The notes under the pieces are model-generated. The model had not been told where the DNA came from. It saw only the letters and a program-made list of their open reading frames with translations, and did no database searches. From Vibrio sp. 14G-20 (GTDB lineage: Bacteria > Pseudomonadota > Gammaproteobacteria > Enterobacterales > Vibrionaceae), in NCBI RefSeq assembly GCF_026241515.1, contig NZ_JAPHPW010000016.1, positions 44,038 through 108,037 on the forward strand: a stretch of DNA of 64,000 bases. Direction: 5' to 3'. Below are positions 7,477-16,265 of the stretch, piece after piece (the stretch's first letter is position 1; each line of letters begins with the position of its first letter). Position numbers and translations under genes: made by a program.

Positions 7477-9348
7477 TTAGTCTACGACTTCGATATCGGT
7501 TTGAGGCACACTGCAACACGCCAGTATCTGTCCCATGTTACGTTCATGTTCTTGCAGCGCTGGTACGTCAGGTTGATGAACTTGCCCAGACTCAAGGGTC
7601 ACTTTACAAGCACCACAGAAACCCGCGCGACAGCTTGATGCAATAGACACACCCGCCAACTCAGCTTGTTCTAGTAATGTTGATTGGTTATTACCTTCGA
7701 ACAGGTAGCCGTTGACACTCAACTGCAGTTGCTTCACTGCCTCTTCGGTAGACTGAGCAACGCCAAACGCTTCTTGATGATAATGCTGAGGGTTAAGACC
7801 CATTTGAATCAGCAGTTTCTTGGCATTATCCATAAAACCGTCAGGGCCACACACAAACGCTTGGCGCTTGTGTAACTCATTAATTTTAGCGACATGAGAC
7901 ACGCTCAAACGTCCAGACAGACCATCCCACTCTTTGGTTGGTTGGCTTAATGAATAAATCACACGAAGACCCGCGTGCTCACTGGCGATCTTATCAATCT
8001 CAGCTTGATAAGGGATATCTTCTTCGCTGCTGCATTGGTGATAGAACACCACATCATCAATTTGACCGTGGTCGGCCAAGTAACGAAGCATCGACAACAT
8101 TGGTGTGATACCGCTTCCCGCTGATAACAGCAGTAATGGATGTGTTGGGTTGTCTTCCAAATAGAACGCGCCATCTGGATTTTGAGCGACTAAGGTATCA
8201 CCTACTTGGAAGTGATCATTTAACCAATTAGAGATTTGGCCATCATCGACACGCTTCACTGAAATTGCTAAACGACCCGCTCGTGAAGGGCTAGAAGATA
8301 ACGTGTAACGACGAGAAACCTTCTCGCCATTAATCACCATCTCAATCGGTAGATGTTGCCCAGGCTGGTAACTTGGTAGTGAGTGGTTCTCTTTGGCAGG
8401 TTCTAACCAAAAGGTTGTGAAGTCACGAGCGATCTCTTCGCGTTCAACACACGTTAAATGTAACGACTCAACCCAAGTGTCTTCATAGTACTCTTTCTCT
8501 TTGGTTTCGAGCACTTCAACCACATCACCGGCTTTGACTAAACCTTCATTTTTAGCCACAAGATTCTGACCAAAGAAAACACCACCGCGTTCATTAGCTC
8601 GGAATGTAGAGAAGGTATTAAGCGGCTCTTTTGTTGCTCTAAATTCGCCACGCTCAACATCAACGGTCGTCAGGATACAACGCTCACAAGGCTTAACCGC
8701 TTCGAATTCAACCTCACCAATACGAATACGCTTCCAGCTGTCTTCAGCAAAGGCTTCGGTATTAGAAACCACGAAGTTAGTGCGGAACTGATCCATTGAA
8801 TGCACTTCAGGGCTGCGACGATTAAGTTCATCTAGCGATGCTTGGCTGATCACCAACATTGGGTAGCCATCAGCGAAACTGACATTCTGGCCGAGCTTTT
8901 CACGAACACGATTGGATTGCTCACCAGAGAACAATAACTCAACGCGAACACCTAACACATCGCTGAACCAATCATCGGCTTCATCATTGGTGGTGTAAGC
9001 AGTAAAACTGTCTTTCCATACCGTTGCTGGTGCTTCTTGCATCTTGAAATTCGCATATTTTAGACGTAAAGGCTCTTTGCCTTCATAAGTGAAGATCAAA
9101 CCGTCAGGTTGCAAGCTTGAAGATACCTTCACCATTTTCGGATACTTACGCGCCGTGATCATCGAGCCGTCAGCCAGTGCCAACATAAAACGTCTGTCGA
9201 AAGTAAGACCTTGTTTTTCGACCCAAGCAGAAGAGAGCGAGATGCCGCCCACTGACTTAACCGGAAATACATTAATTTGAGATAAGGAGGGCTGTTGACC
9301 TGAAGGCTCTTGCTCAAAAGCCTTTCCATTTGAAGGTAGCTGCGACAT
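7477..9348 (-). CDS. MOSC-ferredoxin reductase-[2Fe-2S] ferredoxin fusion oxidoreductase
   Basis: Three-part cytoplasmic redox protein of 623 residues. Residues ~20-280 are a MOSC N-terminal beta-barrel plus MOSC domain ending with the conserved cysteine block 'KPCERCILTTVDVERGEF'. Residues ~295-525 form a ferredoxin-NAD(P) reductase with the flavin motif 'RRYTLSSSP' and the nucleotide motif 'LLSAGSGITPMLSML'. The last ~85 residues are a plant-type ferredoxin with cluster cysteines 'SCRAGFCGACKVTLESG' and a final 'ILACCS'. It joins a YcbX-like half to an Hcr-like half, so it could pass electrons from NAD(P)H to a molybdenum-cofactor-bound sulfur or N-hydroxylated substrate. Databases name it after hybrid-cluster reductases; the true substrate is unknown. 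Confidence 0.88.
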   Translation of the reverse strand: MSQLPSNGKAFEQEPSGQQPSLSQINVFPVKSVGGISLSSAWVEKQGLTFDRRFMLALADGSMITARKYPKMVKVSSSLQPDGLIFTYEGKEPLRLKYANFKMQEAPATVWKDSFTAYTTNDEADDWFSDVLGVRVELLFSGEQSNRVREKLGQNVSFADGYPMLVISQASLDELNRRSPEVHSMDQFRTNFVVSNTEAFAEDSWKRIRIGEVEFEAVKPCERCILTTVDVERGEFRATKEPLNTFSTFRANERGGVFFGQNLVAKNEGLVKAGDVVEVLETKEKEYYEDTWVESLHLTCVEREEIARDFTTFWLEPAKENHSLPSYQPGQHLPIEMVINGEKVSRRYTLSSSPSRAGRLAISVKRVDDGQISNWLNDHFQVGDTLVAQNPDGAFYLEDNPTHPLLLLSAGSGITPMLSMLRYLADHGQIDDVVFYHQCSSEEDIPYQAEIDKIASEHAGLRVIYSLSQPTKEWDGLSGRLSVSHVAKINELHKRQAFVCGPDGFMDNAKKLLIQMGLNPQHYHQEAFGVAQSTEEAVKQLQLSVNGYLFEGNNQSTLLEQAELAGVSIASSCRAGFCGACKVTLESGQVHQPDVPALQEHERNMGQILACCSVPQTDIEVVD

Positions 9349-9565
9349 AACGATTCCAATGTTTTGTTGTTTGTCCCAATGCTAACAAATGGTTATAAAT
9401 AGATAAACTGGCAAGCATTAAACACTTGATACTAAGCTAGTATCTTGAGATGTTTAGCTTTCTATCTTGATACATTAAGGCAGCAATGCAGTAACACTCT
9501 CCAGACGTTCTATAATATGAACACGATTACCGCATTGAACTTTCATTGAATAAAAAGGATTTATC

Positions 9566-9724
9566 ATGAACAAACTCGTCATTATCATCTTATGTGTACT
9601 GCTTCCACCTGTTGGTGTGTTCTTCGCTCGCGGCGCCGGGAAAGATTTGCTGATTAATATCATTCTTACTTTCTTCTTCTGGGTTCCAGGAATGATCCAT
9701 GGTCTGTGGGTAGCCACCCGCTAA
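9566..9724 (+). CDS. YqaE/Pmp3 family small membrane protein
   Basis: A 52-residue hydrophobic peptide with two membrane helices ('LVIIILCVLLPPVGVFFARG' and 'LLINIILTFFFWVPGMIHGL'). These give the PMP3/YqaE signature: LLPPxGV in helix one, then a short polar turn and 'PGxIHxLW' in helix two. Related proteins respond to salt or envelope stress and affect membrane potential in yeast. The start ATG has AAAAAGGA before it. It is a single-gene unit between the fusion oxidoreductase and pyrC. Confidence 0.88.
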   Translation: MNKLVIIILCVLLPPVGVFFARGAGKDLLINIILTFFFWVPGMIHGLWVATR

Positions 9725-9795
9725 CCCTTATTAACAAATAGATACCGAATAAAATATCCATAAAAACAAGCTCCTAACCCTGAAGAGTTAAAAAT

Positions 9796-9830
9796 AGGAT
9801 GAAATGAAAGTGCTTTTCCACTATCATCCT
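9796..9830 (+). repeat. Hairpin upstream of the pyrC operator
   Basis: Inverted repeat AGGATGA/TCATCCT with an inner AGTG/CACT pair. No T-run follows, so it is not a clear terminator for the small membrane protein gene. Confidence 0.5.
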
Positions 9831-9839
9831 GTCGCCTAA

Positions 9840-9855
9840 ACGTAAGCGATTGCTT
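9840..9855 (+). promoter_or_regulatory. PurR-like operator in the pyrC promoter
   Basis: ACGTAAGCGATTGCTT fits the PurR consensus ANGCAANCGNTTNCNT at 11 of its 12 specified positions, including the central CG. Its right end overlaps a TTGCTT that could serve as the -35 hexamer. E. coli pyrC is known to be PurR-repressed at a site in the promoter, so conservation is plausible. Confidence 0.6.
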
Positions 9856-9876
9856 TCACAGATTTCGCTGAGTTTA

Positions 9877-9912
9877 GGCTCCAACTACATAACACTTCAA
9901 ATGGTGGGAGCC
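9877..9912 (+). promoter_or_regulatory. pyrC: RBS-sequestering hairpin of pyrC
   Basis: GGCTCC at 9877-9882 is the exact complement of GGAGCC at 9907-9912, which contains the pyrC Shine-Dalgarno bases; the ATG is at 9917. In enteric bacteria pyrC translation is shut off by just such a 5'-end hairpin when CTP is plentiful. GGC (9877-9879) is also the end of an upstream inverted repeat (GCCTAAAC 9834-9841 with GTTTAGGC 9872-9879), so the two structures exclude each other. Confidence 0.55.
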
Positions 9913-9916
9913 TTCA

Positions 9917-10945
9917 ATGACACAACTTACGATTACTCGTCCTGACGACTGGCACGTTCATCTACGCGATGGCGAAGTATTAAAAGATACAGTCCGCGAT
10001 ATCAGCCGCTACAATGGTCGAGCGTTAATCATGCCAAACACCATCCCACCGGTAACCGATACCGAAATGGCTCTTGCTTACCGTGAACGCATCATGGCAG
10101 AGCAGCCAAGTGAACAGTTCCAGCCTCTAATGGCACTTTACCTAACAGACAACACAACACCTGATGAAATTCGCAAAGCGAAAGAATCTGGCGCTGTTGT
10201 AGCAGCGAAGCTATACCCTGCTGGCGCAACGACAAACTCGGATTCAGGCGTAACTTCAGCTCAAAAGATTTACCACGTATTAGAAGCGATGCAAGAAGTG
10301 GGTATGTTGCTGCTTGTACACGGTGAAGTAACGGCTCACGATGTTGATATCTTTGACCGTGAAAAAGAGTTCCTAGACACGGTTCTAGCACCGATTGTTA
10401 ACGACTTCCCTAACCTGAAGATCGTTCTAGAGCACATCACGACGGCAGATGCTGCGACTTTCGTTAAGAACGCTAACGAGAACGTAGCGGCAACCATCAC
10501 AGCTCACCACTTGCTTTACAACCGTAACCACATGTTGGTTGGCGGCATTAAGCCACATTTCTACTGCCTACCTATCCTTAAGCGCAACACGCACCAGTTA
10601 GCACTTATCGAAGCGGCAACAAGCGGTAGCAAGAAGTTCTTCTTGGGTACAGACTCTGCGCCACACGCTAAAGGTGCTAAAGAGTCAGCATGTGGTTGTG
10701 CAGGTTCTTACACAGCGCACGCTGCGGTTGAACTGTACGCTGAAGTATTCGATTTAGAAGGCAAGATTGAGAACCTAGAAGCATTCGCGAGCCACAATGG
10801 TCCGGACTTCTACGGCATGCCGCGTAACTCAGACACAATCACACTCGTTAAAGAAGAGTGGAATGTTGCTGAAACAATGCCTTTCGGTTCAGACATCGTT
10901 GTGCCAATCCGTGGCGGCGAGACGATTGCTTGGTCTGTAAAATAA
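9917..10945 (+). CDS. pyrC: Dihydroorotase
   Basis: Closes carbamoyl-aspartate to dihydroorotate in pyrimidine synthesis (cytoplasm, zinc enzyme). 342 residues, the class II length. Visible are the metal-binding 'DDWHVHLRDGE' (His13/His15), 'AKLYPAGATTNSDSG' with the lysine that is carbamylated in this family, 'LVHGEV', 'LEHITTADA', and the catalytic-loop 'FLGTDSAPHAKGAKES' with its aspartate. The upstream region carries a PurR-like operator and an RBS-masking hairpin, so both purine and pyrimidine control are likely. pyrC lies on chromosome II in V. cholerae. Ends at a bidirectional terminator. Confidence 0.96.
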   Translation: MTQLTITRPDDWHVHLRDGEVLKDTVRDISRYNGRALIMPNTIPPVTDTEMALAYRERIMAEQPSEQFQPLMALYLTDNTTPDEIRKAKESGAVVAAKLYPAGATTNSDSGVTSAQKIYHVLEAMQEVGMLLLVHGEVTAHDVDIFDREKEFLDTVLAPIVNDFPNLKIVLEHITTADAATFVKNANENVAATITAHHLLYNRNHMLVGGIKPHFYCLPILKRNTHQLALIEAATSGSKKFFLGTDSAPHAKGAKESACGCAGSYTAHAAVELYAEVFDLEGKIENLEAFASHNGPDFYGMPRNSDTITLVKEEWNVAETMPFGSDIVVPIRGGETIAWSVK

Positions 10946-11018
10946 CGCTTAGTCGGTAAATAAGCGCTTATATTGCAAAATAAGAGCGTGGTGTTAATTA
11001 AACACGACTCATTAGATT

Positions 11019-11054
11019 AAAAGGGGCGCCATAATGATTATGGTGCCCCTTTTT
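11019..11054. terminator. Bidirectional terminator, pyrC / yedI
   Basis: Stem AAAAGGGGC(G)CCATAA / TTATGG(T)GCCCCTTTTT between the convergent genes. Confidence 0.9.
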
Positions 11055-11097
11055 CGTTTCGTGGAGAGAGGGTTTTATTAAGACCAATAATGAGCTA

Positions 11098-12003
11098 TTA
11101 CTTACCGCGAATTTTTCCAACCACAGTCCAAACAGCAACAACGATCAATCCAGCTAAAACCCCAATCACACCATTCAACAGCGTTGGTACCACCACGGTT
11201 GCAATCGAATGTCCACTGAAGTCCATAATAATCGGTTCAATTAAGTGATGAATTGCAGGAACGTTGTGTACCACAATACCGCCGCCAACCAAGAACATGG
11301 CAGCCGTGCCGACAACCGCAAGCATCTTCATTAGCTTTGGTGCAAAGGCGACTAGCCCATTGCCCAATCTGGTTTTAATAGCACTCCCATTCGATGTGCG
11401 TTGGAGATAGAAACCTAAATCATCCAGCTTCACGATCCCTGCCACTAAGCCATAAACACCAATCGTCATCACAACCGCTATCAAACTCACCACAAGAATC
11501 TGAGTCACGATACTTGTACCCGTTACGGTACCTAGCGCAATCACAATGATTTCCGCAGATAATATGAAGTCGGTACGAATCGCGCCTGAGACCTTTCTCT
11601 TCTCATATTCCTCTATGGATTCGCCAGTACTCGTATCCTCTTCCTTCTCGTCATGTTGATGGGCATGAGGAAAGAGCTTCTCTAAGATTTTCTCCGCCCC
11701 TTCAAAACAAAGAAACAGACCACCAATCACGAGAAGTGGCATGATCAACCAAGGGATGAACGCACTGATCAATAATGCCGCCGGAACCAAAATCAGCTTA
11801 TTTTTAAATGAGCCTTTTGCGACCGCCCACACCACAGGAATTTCTCTTTCAGCAGAAACACCGGATACCTGCTGAGCGTTAAGGGCTAAATCGTCACCCA
11901 ATACACCCGCGGTTTTTTTAGCTGCCACCTTAGACATCAGTGCGACATCATCCAACACGGTTGCAATGTCATCTAGCAGTGTTAGTAAACTTGCTCCAGC
12001 CAT
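11098..12003 (-). CDS. yedI: DUF808 inner-membrane protein, YedI family
   Basis: Polytopic inner-membrane protein of 301 residues; function not established. The N-terminus 'MAGASLLTLLDDIATVLDDVALMSKVAAKKTAGVLGDDLALNAQQV' is the highly conserved DUF808 start. It is followed by about six hydrophobic helices and a charged loop rich in His/Glu ('HAHQHDEKEEDTSTGES', residues ~130-147) just after a pair of helices. The loop could bind metal. Divergent from the M14 peptidase gene, convergent with pyrC. Confidence 0.88.
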   Translation of the reverse strand: MAGASLLTLLDDIATVLDDVALMSKVAAKKTAGVLGDDLALNAQQVSGVSAEREIPVVWAVAKGSFKNKLILVPAALLISAFIPWLIMPLLVIGGLFLCFEGAEKILEKLFPHAHQHDEKEEDTSTGESIEEYEKRKVSGAIRTDFILSAEIIVIALGTVTGTSIVTQILVVSLIAVVMTIGVYGLVAGIVKLDDLGFYLQRTSNGSAIKTRLGNGLVAFAPKLMKMLAVVGTAAMFLVGGGIVVHNVPAIHHLIEPIIMDFSGHSIATVVVPTLLNGVIGVLAGLIVVAVWTVVGKIRGK

Positions 12004-12178
12004 TTTGTTGTCTCTTTATAAAGAATTGAACCATCGATAAAATGTAACACCATCAATTCACTCATCAAAGTTATGAGTCTGTAAAAAATAAAGTCACAAG
12101 TTGTGTTTTCTATTGCTGTCTCTGTTAGACAGGAATAATCTGTCTTAATCTTTCACGAACATAAAAGAAAAAGTATAG

Positions 12179-13105
12179 ATGAAAAGTGAATCTACCTACC
12201 CGATTGGTAAGCCAGGGCAAAAATGGCAACAAGCAGAACGTGAAGCATGGTTAGCTCAACGAACGGTTAAGCGTGAATACCAGCAAGAAGTTGTACCAAA
12301 GATTAAAGCACTTGCAGACCGCTTCGACATCGAACAATACGGCGCACTGAGCTACGACGAAGCTCGCTTCCCACTCTTCGCTATCAAGAGCAAAAACTGG
12401 GACGAGTCAAAGCCGACGATTATGGTAACTGGTGGTGTTCACGGTTACGAAACCAGCGGTGTGCATGGCGCGATCAAATTCGCTGCGACTCAAGCAGAAA
12501 AATACACGGCGCACTTCAACATTGTTGTAGCACCTTGTGTGAGCCCTTGGGGCTACGAAGTGATCAATCGCTGGAACCCAAATGCTGTTGATCCAAATCG
12601 CTCTTTCTACGACGGTACGCCAGCAGAAGAATCAGCAAACCTACGATCTCTAGTAGCGTCTCTACCAGAAGTATTGGTTCACGTTGACCTGCATGAGACG
12701 ACTGACTCTGATGAAACTGAATTCCGACCTGCACTCGCAGCTCGTGATGGTATTGAGTACATCGAAGGTATGATCCCAGACGGTTTCTACACTGTGGGTG
12801 ATACTGAAAACCCACAACCAGAATTCCAAGCTGCTGTCATCGCTTCAGTTGAAAAAGTCACTCACATTGCGCCTGCGGATGACGAAGGCAAGATCATTGG
12901 TTCAGACGTCACTCAACACGGCGTGATCAACTACCCAATGAAGAAGCTTGGCTTATGTGGCGGCGTGACTGACTGTAAGTACGGTACAACCACAGAGGTT
13001 TACCCAGACAGCGACAAAGTAACAGACGAAGAGTGTAATGATGCTCAGGTTGCAGCGGTAGTCGGTGCTTTGGATTACGTAATTCAACACGAATTAAACG
13101 CGTAA
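12179..13105 (+). CDS. M14-family zinc carboxypeptidase-like protein
   Basis: Cytoplasmic metallopeptidase of 308 residues with no signal peptide. The M14 zinc ligands are visible: 'TGGVHGYETSG' (His-x-x-Glu, residues ~85-95) and 'LVHVDLHETTDSDETEF' (distal His). The substrate-binding 'NAVDPNRSF' corresponds to the Asn-Arg motif of the family, and 'TTTEVYPD' near the C-terminus supplies a plausible catalytic glutamate. Probably trims C-terminal residues of peptides or deacylates an amino-acid derivative (succinylglutamate desuccinylase and aspartoacylase are relatives); the substrate is unknown. Monocistronic with a strong terminator. Confidence 0.82.
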   Translation: MKSESTYPIGKPGQKWQQAEREAWLAQRTVKREYQQEVVPKIKALADRFDIEQYGALSYDEARFPLFAIKSKNWDESKPTIMVTGGVHGYETSGVHGAIKFAATQAEKYTAHFNIVVAPCVSPWGYEVINRWNPNAVDPNRSFYDGTPAEESANLRSLVASLPEVLVHVDLHETTDSDETEFRPALAARDGIEYIEGMIPDGFYTVGDTENPQPEFQAAVIASVEKVTHIAPADDEGKIIGSDVTQHGVINYPMKKLGLCGGVTDCKYGTTTEVYPDSDKVTDEECNDAQVAAVVGALDYVIQHELNA

Positions 13106-13144
13106 GCTAATAGCTAGTTCCCTAGAACTAATCCCTAAAACTAG

Positions 13145-13186
13145 AAAAGAGCCACAAGTGACGATTCGCTTGTGGCTCTTTTTTTG
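13145..13186 (+). terminator. Terminator of the M14 peptidase gene
   Basis: AAAAGAGCCACAAG / CTTGTGGCTCTTTT stem followed by more T residues. Confidence 0.9.
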
Positions 13187-13221
13187 TCTCTTTCTCTTAC
13201 CTGTCATTTCTTCTCAGGCAT

Positions 13222-13254
13222 AAAAAAGCTCCCTTGCAGTACAAGAGAGCTTTG
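13222..13254 (-). terminator. Terminator of the BCCT transporter gene
   Basis: On the minus strand a stem AAAGCTCTCTTG/CAAGGGAGCTTT (one mismatch) followed by T residues. Confidence 0.75.
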
Positions 13255-13318
13255 AAATAACGCTTCCTCTGGAATAAGTCGTTAATTACCTAATGACTTA
13301 CTCAACGGCTTAGTTACT

Positions 13319-14926
13319 TTATTTCGCTGTTTCGCTAACGTTTGCTTGTCCTTTATCTACCTCAGTAAGTAGACCTTTCAACAAGCTCACACAACCAATC
13401 AGAAGAATGATCGTAAACGGCAGTGCTGCAATAATCGTAATAGATTGAAGTGCTTGGATAGATTGAGTACCACCAATCCACAGCATCACCATTGCGATAG
13501 CACCCGAGATAACAGCCCAAACTACTTTTTGTTTCACTGGAACTTCAAGTTTACCACCAGCAGTCATGCCATCGATCACGATAGAGCCTGAGTCTAGCGT
13601 TGTTACGAAGAACACAATGATCAGTGCGACTGCGAGAACTGACAGAATGCTACCGAACGAGTATGCATCTAGCATGTAGAACAAGCTTAGAGATACGTCT
13701 GTAATGCCTTGGTCGAGGCCAAGTTGTCCCACATGGTTAATTACTTGCTCGATAGCCACGCCACCGAAGATCGACATCCAAGCCGACGTTACCAATGTTG
13801 GGATAATCAGTACGCAAAGTAGGAACTCTCGAACCGTACGACCCTTAGAAATACGCGCTACGAACATACCGAAGAAAGGTGCATACGCTACCCACCATGC
13901 CCAGTAGAACACAGTCCAGCCATGCAGCCATGTTGTGTCTTCACGACCCGCACTTTGGCTCAAAGCTACGATGTTTTTCACATAGCCCGTTGCCGCAGTC
14001 GCCACAGAATCAAGCACTGTCGTAAAGTTCAATACAGCGATAAGACCAAGGAATACGAACGCAATAACCATGTTCAGGTTACTTAGGAACTTAACACCAC
14101 CGTCCATGCCACGCATAACAGAGATGATCGCCAAACCCATAATCAAAACGATAATAGATTGCTGAAGGAAGATGTTGTTTTCCAAGCCGAACACGTGACT
14201 GATACCACTTGCTGCTTGCGTACCACCTAAGCCCAATGAAGTCGCAAGACCAAACAGAGTAACCAGTACCGTTAGTACATCGATTACATCACCGGTTTTG
14301 CCCCACACACGCTCACCCAGAATTGGGTAAAACACAGAACGCATTGATAGCGGTAAGCCTTTGTTATAAACAAAGTACGCTAGACAAAGCGCCGTCATGC
14401 CATAGATAGCCCATGCATGAAAACCCCAGTGGAATACGGTTGCGCCTAGCGCTAGTTCACGACCAGCGGCTGTGAAAGGTTCTGCGTCTAATGGCGTTCC
14501 GAACCAGTTCGTGAAGAACGCAGTTGGCTCTGCAACACCCCAGAAGATAAGTCCAATACCCATACCTGCTGCGAACAACATCGCAATCCACGATGACATT
14601 GAATAGTCCGCCGTCGCGTCTTCGCCACCTAAACGGATTTTACCCAACGGTGAAAAAGCAAGAACAACAGCAAACGCTAGCATGATGTTGGCTCCCCACA
14701 TAAACAGGAAGTCAAACTTTGATAGAACAGCACCCTTAATAGAATCAATTGCAGCTTTAGCATCTGCAGGAGGAAGAGCAAGAAGAGTGATGATGAAGAG
14801 AAGAGATAAGCCTACTGAGGCTACGAAGACGGTGTTATGGACATCCATGCCCCATTTACTGACGTTATCTTGACCAACTTGATAGTCAGTAGAATCGATA
14901 CTGTATTTTTTTGATTTAAAACTCAT
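13319..14926 (-). CDS. BCCT family betaine/carnitine/choline-type transporter
   Basis: Sodium- or proton-driven uptake of a quaternary-ammonium or related zwitterionic solute across the inner membrane, usually for osmoprotection. 535 residues with 12 predicted helices. The family signature is present: 'AAGMGIGLIFWGVAEPTAFF' (residues ~118-137), the tryptophan-rich 'GWTVFYWAWWVAYAPFFGMFVARISKGRTVREF' in helix 8, and 'FVTTLDSGSIVIDGMTAGG'. The exact substrate cannot be called; being adjacent to the taurine region, a sulfonate or betaine is possible. Single-gene unit with its own terminator. Confidence 0.92.
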   Translation of the reverse strand: MSFKSKKYSIDSTDYQVGQDNVSKWGMDVHNTVFVASVGLSLLFIITLLALPPADAKAAIDSIKGAVLSKFDFLFMWGANIMLAFAVVLAFSPLGKIRLGGEDATADYSMSSWIAMLFAAGMGIGLIFWGVAEPTAFFTNWFGTPLDAEPFTAAGRELALGATVFHWGFHAWAIYGMTALCLAYFVYNKGLPLSMRSVFYPILGERVWGKTGDVIDVLTVLVTLFGLATSLGLGGTQAASGISHVFGLENNIFLQQSIIVLIMGLAIISVMRGMDGGVKFLSNLNMVIAFVFLGLIAVLNFTTVLDSVATAATGYVKNIVALSQSAGREDTTWLHGWTVFYWAWWVAYAPFFGMFVARISKGRTVREFLLCVLIIPTLVTSAWMSIFGGVAIEQVINHVGQLGLDQGITDVSLSLFYMLDAYSFGSILSVLAVALIIVFFVTTLDSGSIVIDGMTAGGKLEVPVKQKVVWAVISGAIAMVMLWIGGTQSIQALQSITIIAALPFTIILLIGCVSLLKGLLTEVDKGQANVSETAK

Positions 14927-15457
14927 AAATTATGATGTTCGCATATCCGAATCAACGAATATAAGGACGCTCTCCATATCCAACTACTACTTGATTGGCT
15001 CGCCATTTCACAAAAATAAAACGTGATAAAAACCACCGAGCAAGGTGATAAATGGACTTACTGGCTCAATCCCAGGACGCGCATAATAGCACAGCACGAA
15101 GCATTTTGACTGAGTTTTCGCTCAATAGTCACACAAACCACCGTCAATCATGATAGTTGAGGCAATAAAAACAGAATAAAATAAACAAATAAAAACCTTT
15201 AAATACAGTGTATTAAATTAAAATAACGCACCGTAAAATATCATTCAAAGTTTCTACAGATAATTTTAATAACCACCCAATTTACTTATAGCTCTAACAA
15301 AAAAGCCCCGCTATAGGGGCGGGGAAAGTTACCAAAGGTAAAAGAGAAATCGGTATCTCGATGGCGGCGCTACTTCTTACAGTGGCGCGGCATTAGTTAT
15401 GCGTTCAATCACGAAGTACTGTTAGATCGTGACGCTATACAAAATCGAGAAGCGACA
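14927..15457. other. 530-bp intergenic region
   Basis: Upstream part is the promoter region of the BCCT gene, AT-rich. A minus-strand terminator (15298-15320) follows the malate-synthase-like gene after a gap of about 140 bases. No other open frame or repeat is seen. Confidence 0.5.
15298..15320 (-). terminator. Terminator downstream of the malate-synthase-like gene
   Basis: On the minus strand GCCCC-TATAGC-GGGGC followed by TTTTTTG. Confidence 0.75.
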
Positions 15458-16030
15458 TTAAATCGCGTAGCAAAACCCTAGGTTGTAGTCTTCGCCATTC
15501 TTCGCTGTGAACTCTTTGTCTTCGCTCGATGCATTCGGTCGACCGCTTTCATCGCCTTTCACTAAGCTCACCCAGTGACGGATTCCTGAAGAGCGGCTAG
15601 CCTCTGTTTGGCCAAACGTAGTGCACGTCTCAAGTTGGATATCTTGAATATCAACCAACTCCAAATGGCCAGTACCTTTACGAGCACCGATTGTCACTTC
15701 AACGTGTGTACCGCTTTCGTCACGGAATAATATTGCTGAAGGGTTTGACTTATCACCAGTGTAAGCCACAAAGTGTTTAGCGCGTTTTAGGCCGGTGTGC
15801 TCACCGTTTTTGAAGTAAACCTGAACATGTCGGTAATCAATCTCGTAGCTCACCACGTCTTCGTGTGAACCCGCCTCAAGAGGAAATAGAGTATCAAGCA
15901 ACTGTTTCGCCATTCTCTGCTTTTCGAGTTGCTTGTCTGCTTTCACCATTTCAACGGCAAAGACAGCTTCAGCAATAAATGTTGAATGGTTTCTGTGAAG
16001 TTCTGTTTTGTCTAGTGTCAGCATATTCAT
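15458..16030 (-). CDS. Free-standing malate-synthase-G-like domain protein
   Basis: 190 residues. Residues ~43-190 align by eye with residues ~174-335 of the malate synthase G encoded at 33291-35474: 'LLDTLFPLEAGSHEDVVSYE' against 'FLDDAAPLNGVSHKDVTKYS', 'HFVAYTGDKSNPSAILF' against 'QFIGYQGDASSPSCILL', 'HWVSLVKGD' against 'NWLGLMKGD', and 'DKEFTAKNGEDYNL' against 'DRQYTSVTGGEISL'. The enzyme's 'MDCEDSVAAVD' catalytic segment is replaced by 'FGQTEASR', and the barrel is missing, so it should not be a malate synthase. It may bind a ligand or interact with GlcB. GAGGG precedes the ATG. It lies downstream of the TRAP/Cache operon on the same strand. Confidence 0.7.
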   Translation of the reverse strand: MNMLTLDKTELHRNHSTFIAEAVFAVEMVKADKQLEKQRMAKQLLDTLFPLEAGSHEDVVSYEIDYRHVQVYFKNGEHTGLKRAKHFVAYTGDKSNPSAILFRDESGTHVEVTIGARKGTGHLELVDIQDIQLETCTTFGQTEASRSSGIRHWVSLVKGDESGRPNASSEDKEFTAKNGEDYNLGFCYAI

Positions 16031-16265
16031 AGTTTTTCCCTCTTACGGCTTTGAATTTCATGTAGGTCAAAAATCCTGATTGACCCTTTTCAAAATTGTT
16101 CTTTACTGTGTTGCTTCCATGTATTTCATACTACTTGTATTTTCTAAACAATTTCACAACAAAAATTTCACAGTGTGAATTTTACTAAATTGCTTTTTTA
16201 CACAAACCGGTATTTCGAGTCCTCAGCCTTTAACTGATGGGGTTGAGGGCTCAGTAGAAACACTT

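Noticed and set aside
12127..12145. Operator AGACAG-N7-CTGTCT before the M14 gene
   Set aside because: A six-base inverted repeat in an AT-rich region; no recognised regulator consensus.
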